Source of the DNA: Acidobacteria bacterium RBG_13_68_16
GTDB taxonomy: Bacteria; Acidobacteriota; Thermoanaerobaculia; Thermoanaerobaculales; Thermoanaerobaculaceae
Reading direction: 5' to 3'
NCBI GenBank assembly: GCA_001766905.1
Contig: MEKI01000033.1
Location: 17,113 to 67,279 of the forward strand
Length of the DNA stretch: 50,167 nt
Of the stretch, positions 7,363 to 15,837 are shown one piece after another. The stretch's first letter is position 1. Each line of letters begins with the position of its first letter. Under the pieces are notes generated by a model, which did no database searches, was not told the origin of the DNA, and saw nothing but the letters and a program-made list of their open reading frames with translations. Both the position numbers and the translations under genes were made by a program.

Positions 7363-9264
7363 ATGACGACCCCTGCCCGGACTTTACCGTCCACGTGCCA
7401 AACCCAAACGCGTCGCCAGAACAAGAACCGGAGGCAACCCACATTTCCCCCGGCAGGCCTCACGCATGTGCTCGCGTGCCTCCTGCTGGCGTTGAGCGTG
7501 CTGGCTTTCGCCGCTGGACCCGCCGATGCGAGCGGGCCAAAGGCAGCACCTGTCGCCCACCTCCAGGGTGGTCCTGTCTCGGACTTGCCCGCCGCGCTTC
7601 CGGTCAGTGAGGAGAGATCCCCTTACGGCATGGTGGCCGCTGGCGTCCCCGAAGCCTCGCGAGCCGGCGCCTGGATCCTGGAGCAGGGCGGCAACGCGGT
7701 GGACGCCGCGGTTGCCACCGCCTTTGCCATTGGGGTCGTCGACCCGATCAACGCTGGCCTCGGCGGCCAGTGCTACGTCCTCATTCACCTGCGCGACGGG
7801 CGCGATGTGGCTGTGGATGGCTCCGCGCCAACGCCGTTCGGCGTCGTGCCTGAAGAGATCCGGCCATTGAAGGAAAGTGGGGTTCTCTGGGGCTACAAGC
7901 TGGCGGCAACACCCGCAACGCCGGCCACTCTCGCATACGTCCTCAAACGGTTCGGCACCATGACCCTCGCGCAGGTCCTGGTTCCTGCGATTGAGCTCGC
8001 CGATTACGGCCATCAACTCAAGCCCAGCATCGTTTCTGTCGTCGACCACTATGTGGACCGGATACGGGAGAGCGAGTACCTCGCCCGCACGTTCTTGAAG
8101 GATGGATTGAGTGTTTTTCCCCCAGACCACGTCTACTGTCAGCCGGCGCTGGCCAACACCTTTCGGCGGTTGGCCGCAAACGGTGTGGAGGATTTCTACC
8201 TCGGCCAGATTGCCGGGGAGATCGCGGCGGATATGGCCGCGAACGGCGGATACGTGAAAAAGGCCGACCTTGCCCTCCTGCGGGTCACGGAGCGGCCACC
8301 GGTCCGCGGACGTTACCGTGGTCTCGAGGTCGTCGCCTTCCCCTACCCGGGTGGCGGCGACGCTCTTGTCGAGGCACTTGAGATCCTCGACACCTTTCCC
8401 TCGGAGCTCCTCCGGCGAGATTCCGTGGACCGGCTGCACCTGCTTCTAGAGGCAATGCGTCTCGCGTTTCCCACTCCGCCCAGCAACACAGGCACACCGT
8501 TTTCCGGGAGCGCGTTTGTCGACCCGGCGAGGGCCAAGCGGCTGGCCGCGCGAATACGGTTTGACCGGGCCTTAGCCAGGGAGGAGCTGCCGGCTGCCCA
8601 GGAACAGGCCTTCACCGACAGGGACACGACTCACATATCCATCGTGGACCGTTTCGGGAATGCCGTTTCACTCACACAAACACTCGGTTACGGCGGCTTC
8701 GTGGCGACTCCGACCCTGGGCTTCGAGTACAACTCCCTGCTTGACGGCTGTGATTACTGCAACCGGGAATCCCCGAGCTTCCCCGTGCCCCTTCGCACGT
8801 TCCGGACCAACATGACCCCGACGATCCTCCTCTGTGGCGGGAGGCCGTTCCTCGTCCTTGGAGGAGCCGGGAGCTCCCGGATTCCCCCGTCCATTGTTGC
8901 CGTCGTGACGAACGTCGTGGACCGCGCGTTGCCACTGCGTGAGGCTGTCGTCGCTCCCCGCGTCCTGGCCAACCGCCCGAATGCGGCAAAGCGCACGACG
9001 TGGTGTGGAACGGCTCGCACGGATCCTCTGCCCGAGGAAGAGACCTACATTGAAATCATCGAACCGATCACACCGGAGCAGGCCGACGCGCTGACGCTCC
9101 GCGGTTTCTCGGGACAGCAGCGCGTCTCAACACGAAACCCTCGGTACGACCGGCGTAGCTTCGGCGGCGTCAACGCGGTCATGGTCGATCCTGTCACGGG
9201 AATGCTCGTCGGCGTCGGTGACCCGCGCCGGCACGGCGGCGCCGCGGGGCAGACCGTCCCCTGA
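7363..9264 (+). CDS. Gamma-glutamyltranspeptidase family protein (paralogue 1)
   Basis: A 633-residue exported protein with an N-terminal hydrophobic segment (VLACLLLALSVLAFAAG) and the Ntn-hydrolase fold of gamma-glutamyltranspeptidase. The precursor should self-cleave before the catalytic Thr (about Thr422) in DTTHISIVD. LEQGGNAVDAAVATAFAIGVVDP and GFGG-like turns are family signatures. Three differences from classical enzymes stand out. The FREMAP segment with its substrate-carboxylate Arg is replaced by DGSAPTPF. The PSSGG loop reads YPGGGDA. The SSMSPT loop reads TNMTPT. The substrate may therefore not be glutathione. The start at 7363 rests on the promoter geometry; ATGs at 7258 and 7348 are alternatives, the latter lying inside the -10. 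A close paralogue follows. Confidence 0.88.
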   Translation: MTTPARTLPSTCQTQTRRQNKNRRQPTFPPAGLTHVLACLLLALSVLAFAAGPADASGPKAAPVAHLQGGPVSDLPAALPVSEERSPYGMVAAGVPEASRAGAWILEQGGNAVDAAVATAFAIGVVDPINAGLGGQCYVLIHLRDGRDVAVDGSAPTPFGVVPEEIRPLKESGVLWGYKLAATPATPATLAYVLKRFGTMTLAQVLVPAIELADYGHQLKPSIVSVVDHYVDRIRESEYLARTFLKDGLSVFPPDHVYCQPALANTFRRLAANGVEDFYLGQIAGEIAADMAANGGYVKKADLALLRVTERPPVRGRYRGLEVVAFPYPGGGDALVEALEILDTFPSELLRRDSVDRLHLLLEAMRLAFPTPPSNTGTPFSGSAFVDPARAKRLAARIRFDRALAREELPAAQEQAFTDRDTTHISIVDRFGNAVSLTQTLGYGGFVATPTLGFEYNSLLDGCDYCNRESPSFPVPLRTFRTNMTPTILLCGGRPFLVLGGAGSSRIPPSIVAVVTNVVDRALPLREAVVAPRVLANRPNAAKRTTWCGTARTDPLPEEETYIEIIEPITPEQADALTLRGFSGQQRVSTRNPRYDRRSFGGVNAVMVDPVTGMLVGVGDPRRHGGAAGQTVP

Positions 9265-9374
9265 GCGCACGGCCCCTGGTTGCTTCACCGCATCGCCAAG
9301 GAAAGTCCGTGTGTCACGTCGCTGTGGGCGAGCTCAGGTAGCCATCGACGACCAGGGAGCCCCTGGCCTGGCGC

Positions 9375-9383
9375 TGGTATCAT
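9375..9383 (+). promoter_or_regulatory. Extended -10 promoter of second gamma-glutamyltranspeptidase
   Basis: TGGTATCAT, an extended -10, lies 10 bases before the ATG at 9394. The element and spacing copy those before the first paralogue, which supports 9394 as the start and suggests the promoter was duplicated with the gene. There is no Shine-Dalgarno sequence. Confidence 0.48.
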
Positions 9384-9393
9384 CCACGGCGTC

Positions 9394-11259
9394 ATGCACC
9401 CTCTTCATCCAGGCCCCCCACGGCGGAACAGGTTTGCGGTTTCTTCCCGGACTCATGCCGCGATGGAGACTCCACCGGCCGCGGCGAGGCCCTGGCGTGC
9501 CGCGGTTGCCGCCGTGCTGGCGGTAGGCCCGTTGGCGCTGGTCGCGGGGACCACGGATGCTGGCGCCGAGAAGGTCGTGCCTGCGGTCGCCGCGCGCAGC
9601 GAATCGGCAGCGAGCCTGCCGTCCCAGCTGCAGACCTCCGAGGAGAGGTCGCCACTCGGCATGGTGGTTTCGAGCATTCCAGACGCCTCCCGCGCTGGGG
9701 CACGGATCCTCGAGCAGGGCGGCAACGCGGTGGACGCGGCGGTCGCCACAGCCTTCGCCCTGGGTGTCGGTGATCCCTTCTTTAGCGGCATCGGGGGCTT
9801 GTCCTATATCCTCATTCACCTGAGCAACGGGCGCGATGTTGCCATCGACGGCTCCGTTCGGGCACCGATCACTGTCGTTCCCGGGGAGCTTGAGTTGCTG
9901 AAGGAAAGGGGCGACCTGTATGGCTACAAGACCATCGCCCCGCCCACCACGCCCGCCGCTCTCGCCCTCGCCCTCAAGCGGTACGGCACGATGAGCCTCG
10001 CCCAGGTCCTCGCGCCCGCCATCGAGCTTGCAGAATACGGACACATGTTTCTGCCCCTTGCCCAGTTCGTCGTCGAGGACGATGAATTCCTTCCGAAGCT
10101 CAGGCGAAACGCGTTCCTCGCACGAACCTTTCTGAGAGATGGATCCGACCCCTGGGCCCTCGGACATGTCTACTGTCAGCCCGTCCTCGCCGGGACCATG
10201 CGGCGGCTGGCGAGCCATGGCGTGGAGGATTTCTACTCCGGTCAGATCGCTGGTGCTATGGCGGCAGACGTCCTCGCCAACGGTGGATACGTGAGCAAGG
10301 TGGACCTTGGCCTCGTGCAGGTCGTTGAGCGAGCACCGGTGCGGGCCGAGTACCGCGGTCTCGAGGTCGTTTCGTTTCCTTATCCCGGCGGTGGCGACAT
10401 CGTCGTCGAGGCTCTGCACATCCTCGAGGCGTTTCCTTCGGAACTCCTCAAACAGGACTCTCTGGACCGCCTTCATCTGCTTCTCGAGGCCGAGCACATC
10501 TCGATGCAGGATTCCGGTGCGAGCATGCGGTTTCCGTTTCGGCCTCGGACTTTCTCTGAAGCGACAACAGCGAAAACGAGAGCTGCACTGATTCGCCTCG
10601 ACCGCGCCTTACACGATTACGAGATCTCCTTTGGCCAACACCACGCGTTCCGCGAAAAGGACACCACGCACGTCTCCGTGGTGGACCGTTTCGGCAACGC
10701 CGTCTCTCTGACCCAGTCGCTGGGCGATGGCAGCTACGTGGCCACGCCGAGCCTCGGATTCCATTACAACTCACTGCTCGAGTCGTATGACTACCTCAAC
10801 CGAAGCTCGCCGGTCTTCCTCTCGCCCTTGCGGGTCTTGCCGACCACGATGTCGCCGACCATCGTTCTCTGTCACGGCGAGCCGTTCCTCGTTCTCGGGA
10901 GCCCCGGAAGCGGCAGGATCCCAGGAATAGTGGTCACGGTCATCACCAACGTGGTGGACCGGGCAATGCCGTTGCGCGACGCAGTGGCCGAGCCACGGGT
11001 CCTGTTCCATTCACCGAACGAGAAGTACAAGGACCGGGTCTTCGTCGAGCTGGCGGGCACGATCACCCCCGCGAGGGCTGACGAGCTTGAGGTTCGCGGT
11101 TTTGGGAGTCAGAATCGTCTGACGTTCCCGGCCACGCAGGAGGATCACTATCCGTTCGGTGGCGTCAATGCGGTCATGGTGGATCCTTCCACGGGAATGC
11201 TCATTGGCGTCGGGGACCCGCGCCGGCAGGGCGCCGCGACTGCACCGAGCTCGCCCTAG
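9394..11259 (+). CDS. Gamma-glutamyltranspeptidase family protein (paralogue 2)
   Basis: A 621-residue paralogue of the preceding gene, colinear over the whole mature region (for example EERSPLGMVVSSIPDASRAG, LEQGGNAVDAAVATAFALGV and DTTHVSVVDRFGNAVSLTQ). The catalytic Thr is in DTTHVS. It shares the unusual DGSVRAP segment where classical enzymes have the substrate-binding Arg, and YPGGGDI in place of PSSGG. The oxyanion loop reads GSPGSGRI, nearer the classical GSPGG than the first copy. The N-terminal hydrophobic segment WRAAVAAVLAVGPLALVAG indicates export. An alternative start is the ATG at 9463, right before this segment. The two copies have drifted well apart, so the duplication is not recent. 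Confidence 0.87.
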   Translation: MHPLHPGPPRRNRFAVSSRTHAAMETPPAAARPWRAAVAAVLAVGPLALVAGTTDAGAEKVVPAVAARSESAASLPSQLQTSEERSPLGMVVSSIPDASRAGARILEQGGNAVDAAVATAFALGVGDPFFSGIGGLSYILIHLSNGRDVAIDGSVRAPITVVPGELELLKERGDLYGYKTIAPPTTPAALALALKRYGTMSLAQVLAPAIELAEYGHMFLPLAQFVVEDDEFLPKLRRNAFLARTFLRDGSDPWALGHVYCQPVLAGTMRRLASHGVEDFYSGQIAGAMAADVLANGGYVSKVDLGLVQVVERAPVRAEYRGLEVVSFPYPGGGDIVVEALHILEAFPSELLKQDSLDRLHLLLEAEHISMQDSGASMRFPFRPRTFSEATTAKTRAALIRLDRALHDYEISFGQHHAFREKDTTHVSVVDRFGNAVSLTQSLGDGSYVATPSLGFHYNSLLESYDYLNRSSPVFLSPLRVLPTTMSPTIVLCHGEPFLVLGSPGSGRIPGIVVTVITNVVDRAMPLRDAVAEPRVLFHSPNEKYKDRVFVELAGTITPARADELEVRGFGSQNRLTFPATQEDHYPFGGVNAVMVDPSTGMLIGVGDPRRQGAATAPSSP

Positions 11260-11301
11260 GCGCGGGCGCGGCGGCGGAGCCCTCCGGCAGCCGGAGGCGG
11301 T

Positions 11302-12417
11302 ATGCGGATCAGGCAGGTTGCTTCGCGGCGGGACCTGAGGCGCTTCGTCGAGCTGCCTTACCGGCTCTACCGCCACGACCCGGTGTGGGTCCCGCCCCTG
11401 CGTGCGGAGCAGAAGAAACAGTACGACCCGCGCAGAAACCCTATGCTCGACCACTGCACCGTCGAACTCTTCCTTGCCGAGGACGGCGGGGAGGTGGTCG
11501 GGAGGGTCGCAGCGTTTGTTGACCACCTGGCGGTCAGGCACTGGGGCGACCCGGTCGGCTTGTTCGGCTCATTCGAGTGCGTGAACGATCTTGAGGCGTC
11601 CCGGCTGCTTTTGACGGCTGCCCAGGAATGGCTGTGCGGTCGTCGCATGCGCTCTATGCGCGGGCCGTGGAGCTTCGCCTCCCAGGAGTGGGGCCTCGTG
11701 GTCGAAGGGTTCGAGACGCCGCCGGTGATCATGGCGCCCCACAACCCGCCCTGGTACAACGACCACCTAGTCGCTTTCGGCCTCGGGAAGGCCAAAGACC
11801 TGTTGGTCTATGTTGCCGACACGGGTGAGGGCTACCGCATCCCGGAGCGTTACCTGGTCATCACCAAGCTGGTTCAGGAACGCTACGGCATTACGGTACG
11901 CCCGGTCAACATGAAGCACCTCGAGGAGGACATCGCGGTCCTGGTGAACGTGGCCAACCGGTCGATCTCCCGCAACTGGGGGTTCTACCCCGCGACCGAG
12001 GCGGAGGGACGGGCGCTGGCGCGTGACATCAGGCCGATCCTGGATCCCGAGCTGGTGCTCATTGCCGAGGGGCCGGCCGGGGAGCCGATCGGCTTCGCCA
12101 TCACCCTGCCCGACATCAACGTGCTCCTGCGCGGCCTCAACGGGCGGTTGCTGCCGTTCGGCTGGTGGCGTCTGTTGACCGGCCGCAAGCGGCTCACGCA
12201 GTTCCGGATGTGGGCGATCGGGGTGGTGCCGGAGTACCAGCAGCGCGCCGTTGACGCGATCCTGTATCGGCGCACCCACGAGGTGCTTGCGCCCCGCGGC
12301 GACATACGCGTTGAGGCCAACTACGTCCTTGAGGACAACGTGCGCATGACCAACGCGATGCGCAACCTGGGCCTGCAGCAGATCCGCCGCTACCGCGTCT
12401 ACGAGATGCCGATCTGA
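11302..12417 (+). CDS. YghO-like GNAT family N-acetyltransferase
   Basis: A 371-residue protein with two GNAT-like halves. The N-terminal half begins with IRQVASRRDLRRFVELPYRLYR and WVPPL, typical of the YghO/YkkB-like family of uncharacterised acetyltransferases. The C-terminal half ends VRMTNAMRNLGLQQIRRYRVYEM, the usual GNAT end with a methionine-rich turn. GPWSFASQEWGLVVEGFETPPVIMAPHNPPWY in the middle is strongly conserved in this family, whose substrate is unknown. GGAGGCGGT lies directly before the ATG. The gene follows paralogue 2 by 42 bases and could be cotranscribed with it. Confidence 0.82.
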   Translation: MRIRQVASRRDLRRFVELPYRLYRHDPVWVPPLRAEQKKQYDPRRNPMLDHCTVELFLAEDGGEVVGRVAAFVDHLAVRHWGDPVGLFGSFECVNDLEASRLLLTAAQEWLCGRRMRSMRGPWSFASQEWGLVVEGFETPPVIMAPHNPPWYNDHLVAFGLGKAKDLLVYVADTGEGYRIPERYLVITKLVQERYGITVRPVNMKHLEEDIAVLVNVANRSISRNWGFYPATEAEGRALARDIRPILDPELVLIAEGPAGEPIGFAITLPDINVLLRGLNGRLLPFGWWRLLTGRKRLTQFRMWAIGVVPEYQQRAVDAILYRRTHEVLAPRGDIRVEANYVLEDNVRMTNAMRNLGLQQIRRYRVYEMPI

Positions 12418-12435
12418 CGGGCGCCCAGAGCCCGC

Positions 12436-14796
12436 TCAAAACCCCGCGTGCTCCGTGCGGGTGATGATCTCGTCCTGGAGCGCCTCCGAGAGGTCGCAGA
12501 AGTAGTCGGAGTACCCGGCCACGCGGACGATCAGCCCGCGGTGGGCTTCGGGATCGGCCTTCGCCGTTCGCAGCGTGTCTGCGGAGACCACGTTGAACTG
12601 CACGTGGTGGCCGTCCGACCTGAAGTAGCTCCGCACGAGGTGGGCGAGCCGGTCGATCCCCTCGTCGCCGGCGAGGATTGCCGGCGAGAACTTCATGTTG
12701 AGGAGCGTGCCTCCGGTCTTGACGTGGTCCATCTTGGCGGCCGAACAGAACACGGCAGTCGGCCCGCGACGGTCAGCGCCCTGCACCGGCGAGATCCCCT
12801 CGGAGAGCGGCAGGGTGGCCCTCCGGCCATCGGGCGTCGCGCCGCACACCGAGCCGAAGTAGATGTGGCAAGTGGTCGGCAACATCTCCAGCCTGTAGGT
12901 GCCGCCTTTGGCGGTCGGCCTCCCGTCGATGCAGTGGAATGCCGTATCGAACACCCTTAGCATCAGGTCGTCGGCCGCGTCGTCGTCGTTGCCGTATTTG
13001 GGCATCCTGTTGACCAGGCGCGCCCGCAGCGTCTCGGTGCCGGCAAAGTCGGCATCCAGAGCCGCGATGACCTCGGTCAGCGAAAGTGCCTTCTCCTCGA
13101 AGACGAGCCTGCGGATCGCAGCGAGCGAGTCTGTGATCGTACCGATGCCGACGGCCTGGATGAAGGTGTTGTTGTAGCGGGCGCCTCCCGCGTTGTAGTC
13201 GCGGCCCTTGGTGATGCAGTCGTCGGTGAGCACCGAAAGGAACGGTGCCGGCATCTCGGCGGCGTACAACCGCTCGATGACCTGGTTGCCGCGGATCTTC
13301 ACGTCGATGTGGTGGCGGAGCTGAAGCTCGAAGGCGCGGAAGAGGTCCTCGAAGGTGGCGAAGGTCGCCGCGTCACCGGTCGCGGGGCCAAGCCGCACGC
13401 CGGTTCGCGGGTCAACACCGTCGTGCAGCGTGACCTCGAGCACCTTCGGGAGGTTGAAGTAACCGGTGAGGATGTAGGCCTCCTTGCCGAAGGCACCCAC
13501 CTCGACGCATCCCGAGCACCCACCGGCGCGGGCATCCTCCAGCGTTTTGCCCTGGCGGAGCTGCTCCTCGACGACCACGTCGGCGTTGAACAGCGAGGGG
13601 AATCCGTACCCCTTGCGCACCACTCGCAAGGCGCGCTTCAGCAGGGCGTCCGGCGTCTTGCGCGACACCTGGACGTTGGAGGACGGCTGCAGCAGGTGCA
13701 TCTCGTCCACGATGTCGAGGAGCAGGTGCGAGACCTCGTTCGACCCGTCAGAGCCGTCGGCGAGCAGCCCGCCGATGTTAATGTTCGCGAAGTCGGTGTA
13801 CGTCCCGCTCTCCGCCGCCGTCACGCCCACCTTGGGGGGCGCGGGGTGGTTGTTGAACTTGACGAAGAAACACTCAAGGAGCTCGCGCGCCGCCTCCGGG
13901 GTGAGCGTGCCGTCGGACAGGCCCTTTCGGTAGAACGGCAGCAGGTGCTGGTCGAGGTGGCCGGGGTTGAAGGCGTCCCACCCGTTGAGCTCGGTGATCA
14001 CGCCGAGGTGGCAGAACCAGTAGTACTGCAGCGCCTCGTGGAGGTTGCGTGGCGCGTGTGCAGGCACGTGGCGGCAGACGGCGGCAATGCGCTCGAGCTC
14101 GCTGCGCCGGAGCGGATCGGCCGTCTCGGCGGCAAGCTTGTCGGCGAGCGCGGCGTGCCGCTCGGCGAAGAGAATCAGCGTGTCGCACGCGATGTCCATC
14201 GCGACGAGCTGCTCGCGCCGGTCGGGCGCCGTGGGGTCGCTGGCGTAGTCCAGTGCCGCGAGGGCACGCGCAATGTCGGTCTTGAAATCGAGCATCCCCT
14301 TCCGGTAGATCTTGTCGTCCAACACCGTGTGTCCCGGGGCGCGCTGCTCCATGAACTCGGTGAACACCCCGGCCTGATAGGCCGCGTGCCACTCGGCAGG
14401 GAGCAGGTCGAACATGCGGTCCCGGAGCGAGCGGCCGCGCCAGTACGGGATCACGGTTTTCTCGTAGGCGTCGAGGCACTGCGGCGTGACGCGATACCAA
14501 GTGAGCGGCCGCGTGTCGAGGATGTGTAGGTCCTCGAGCGAGTGGCAGGTGAGCTCGGGGTACGTGGGAACGGCTTTCGGGCGCGGCCCGCGCTCGCCGA
14601 CGATCAGCTCGCCCTCGCCGATCCAAATCGTCTTGCGCTCGCAGAGGAACCTGAACGCCCGCGCGCGCATCACCGGCGGGGACCAGCGGCCGAGGTTCTC
14701 CCGGTAGAACTCGGTCATCAGCTCGGCGCGCTCGCTGCAGATCGTCGGGATTGCGTCGAGGCTTTCCTGCCGCAGCTTCTCGGTTCGCGCGTTCAT
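12436..14796 (-). CDS. hypD: Glycyl radical enzyme, trans-4-hydroxy-L-proline dehydratase type (HypD)
   Basis: A 786-residue glycyl radical enzyme. The thiyl-radical cysteine is Cys430 in GCSGCVEVG, with base-type Glu432; the glycyl radical is Gly761 in RVAGYSD. Compared from memory with Clostridioides difficile HypD (Cys434, Gly765), every pocket residue I recall is present at a constant offset of -4: Phe148, His156, Asp274, Ser330, Phe336, Tyr446 and Thr641. That makes dehydration of trans-4-hydroxyproline to pyrroline-5-carboxylate the best call. The reaction is oxygen-sensitive and cytoplasmic. Its stop-start junction with the activase upstream is 4 bases, and the activase stop lies in this gene's GGAGGATGA ribosome site. 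No proC-like reductase is nearby. This is not the hydrogenase-maturation HypD. Confidence 0.88.
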   Translation of the reverse strand: MNARTEKLRQESLDAIPTICSERAELMTEFYRENLGRWSPPVMRARAFRFLCERKTIWIGEGELIVGERGPRPKAVPTYPELTCHSLEDLHILDTRPLTWYRVTPQCLDAYEKTVIPYWRGRSLRDRMFDLLPAEWHAAYQAGVFTEFMEQRAPGHTVLDDKIYRKGMLDFKTDIARALAALDYASDPTAPDRREQLVAMDIACDTLILFAERHAALADKLAAETADPLRRSELERIAAVCRHVPAHAPRNLHEALQYYWFCHLGVITELNGWDAFNPGHLDQHLLPFYRKGLSDGTLTPEAARELLECFFVKFNNHPAPPKVGVTAAESGTYTDFANINIGGLLADGSDGSNEVSHLLLDIVDEMHLLQPSSNVQVSRKTPDALLKRALRVVRKGYGFPSLFNADVVVEEQLRQGKTLEDARAGGCSGCVEVGAFGKEAYILTGYFNLPKVLEVTLHDGVDPRTGVRLGPATGDAATFATFEDLFRAFELQLRHHIDVKIRGNQVIERLYAAEMPAPFLSVLTDDCITKGRDYNAGGARYNNTFIQAVGIGTITDSLAAIRRLVFEEKALSLTEVIAALDADFAGTETLRARLVNRMPKYGNDDDAADDLMLRVFDTAFHCIDGRPTAKGGTYRLEMLPTTCHIYFGSVCGATPDGRRATLPLSEGISPVQGADRRGPTAVFCSAAKMDHVKTGGTLLNMKFSPAILAGDEGIDRLAHLVRSYFRSDGHHVQFNVVSADTLRTAKADPEAHRGLIVRVAGYSDYFCDLSEALQDEIITRTEHAGF

Positions 14797-14800
14797 CCGT

Positions 14801-15727
14801 TCATCCTCCGATGGTCGTCTCGATCCCTGTTTCCTGAAACAACACGCCGAGGGCGCGCATCCGCTCCTCCGTCGGGGGCGGCGTCTCGGCCATCGCGCTC
14901 TCCCGGCCGAGGCGGGTGCGCTTGCCGGCCGCGGTCCTGTGGTACGGCAGCAGGCTCACCCGCCGCACCGAGGGCGTCGCGGCCGCGAGGTGTGCGGCGG
15001 CGCGTATGGTGCCCTCGTCGTCGTTGATCCCGGGGATCACCGGGATGCGGAGCCAGATCGGGACCCCACTCCCTGCGGCCACCGCGAGGTTTTCGAGGAT
15101 GGGCTGGAGCGGCGCCCCGGTGAGGGCGAGGTGTCGGTCGCGGTCGAGCACCTTAAGGTCCCACAGGAGGAGGTCGGCCCGTTGTGCCACCTCGGTGACA
15201 ACGGCGGGCCCAGCGAACCCGCATGTGTCCACCGCCGTGTGCAGGCCCGCCTCGCGGCACGCGTCGAGACACGCCACGAGGAACTCGGCCTGGGCGAGAG
15301 GCTCGCCGCCGGAGAACGTCACTCCGCCCCCGGACTCCTCGTAGGTGAGCCGGTCTCGAAGCACCTCGCCCAGGACCTCCCCTACGCTCCAGGCTCGGCC
15401 CGCGATCTCCCGTGCGCCCGAGGGACAGGCGTCGGCACAATGCCGGCACGCCTTGCACCCCGCCGACCCGAGCGCAGAGCCCGCCGCCAACGGCCCTCCC
15501 GGGCGGGGGCACGCCGCGACGCAGGAGCCGCAGTGCAGGCAGCGCATCTCGCTGACCAGCACCTCCGGTGCCGCCGACATCCCCTCAGGGTTGTGGCACC
15601 AGGGGCAGCGCAGCGGACAGCCCTTGAGGAACACCGTGGTCCTGATGCCGGGCCCGTCGTGGAACGAGGCCCGCTGGACGTTGAAGACGGTACCGGTCAG
15701 CGTTCCGGCAGCCGCCGCGGCAGCCAT
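14801..15727 (-). CDS. Radical SAM activating enzyme for the adjacent glycyl radical enzyme
   Basis: A roughly 308-residue glycyl-radical-enzyme activase. The radical SAM motif is CPLRCPWC (CX3CX2C) within FHDGPGIRTTVFLKGCP, the family signature. Two extra 4Fe-4S motifs follow, CLHCGSCVAACP and CKACRHCADACP, as in activases of non-pyruvate-formate-lyase enzymes. GGGVTFSGGEPL binds SAM. It cleaves SAM reductively and abstracts a hydrogen from the partner's Gly761. The gene precedes hypD and is coupled to it. I placed the start at the ATG at 15727, with GGGAG before it; a start at 15787 would add 20 residues, but these look unlike the family. Expression should be limited to anoxic conditions. 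Confidence 0.92.
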   Translation of the reverse strand: MAAAAAAGTLTGTVFNVQRASFHDGPGIRTTVFLKGCPLRCPWCHNPEGMSAAPEVLVSEMRCLHCGSCVAACPRPGGPLAAGSALGSAGCKACRHCADACPSGAREIAGRAWSVGEVLGEVLRDRLTYEESGGGVTFSGGEPLAQAEFLVACLDACREAGLHTAVDTCGFAGPAVVTEVAQRADLLLWDLKVLDRDRHLALTGAPLQPILENLAVAAGSGVPIWLRIPVIPGINDDEGTIRAAAHLAAATPSVRRVSLLPYHRTAAGKRTRLGRESAMAETPPPTEERMRALGVLFQETGIETTIGG

Positions 15728-15837
15728 GGCTCCCACACCCCTCCCCTTTCCAGGGTAGGCCGCGAAAGCCGCGCCGTCTTGTACCATTGACGAGGGCGGG
15801 TTGCGCCTTTCGCACAACGCACGCCCGAGATGAGACG
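15728..15837. promoter_or_regulatory. Divergent control region between activase/hypD and PAS-AraC regulator
   Basis: This 110-base gap separates divergent genes and should hold both promoters. TTGTACCAT at 15779-15787 gives a TACCAT -10 for the regulator and, on the other strand, TACAAG for the activase. An imperfect inverted repeat, GTTGCGC-CTTTC-GCACAAC, sits at 15800-15818, about 20 bases before the regulator's ATG. It is a candidate operator. The evidence is pattern only. Confidence 0.3.

Noticed and set aside
13309-14529. 406-codon open frame on the plus strand
   Set aside because: Antisense shadow of hypD.
12436-14796. Reading HypD as hydrogenase maturation factor
   Set aside because: Same symbol, different protein: this one has a glycyl radical motif and a radical SAM partner, and no hydrogenase genes are near.
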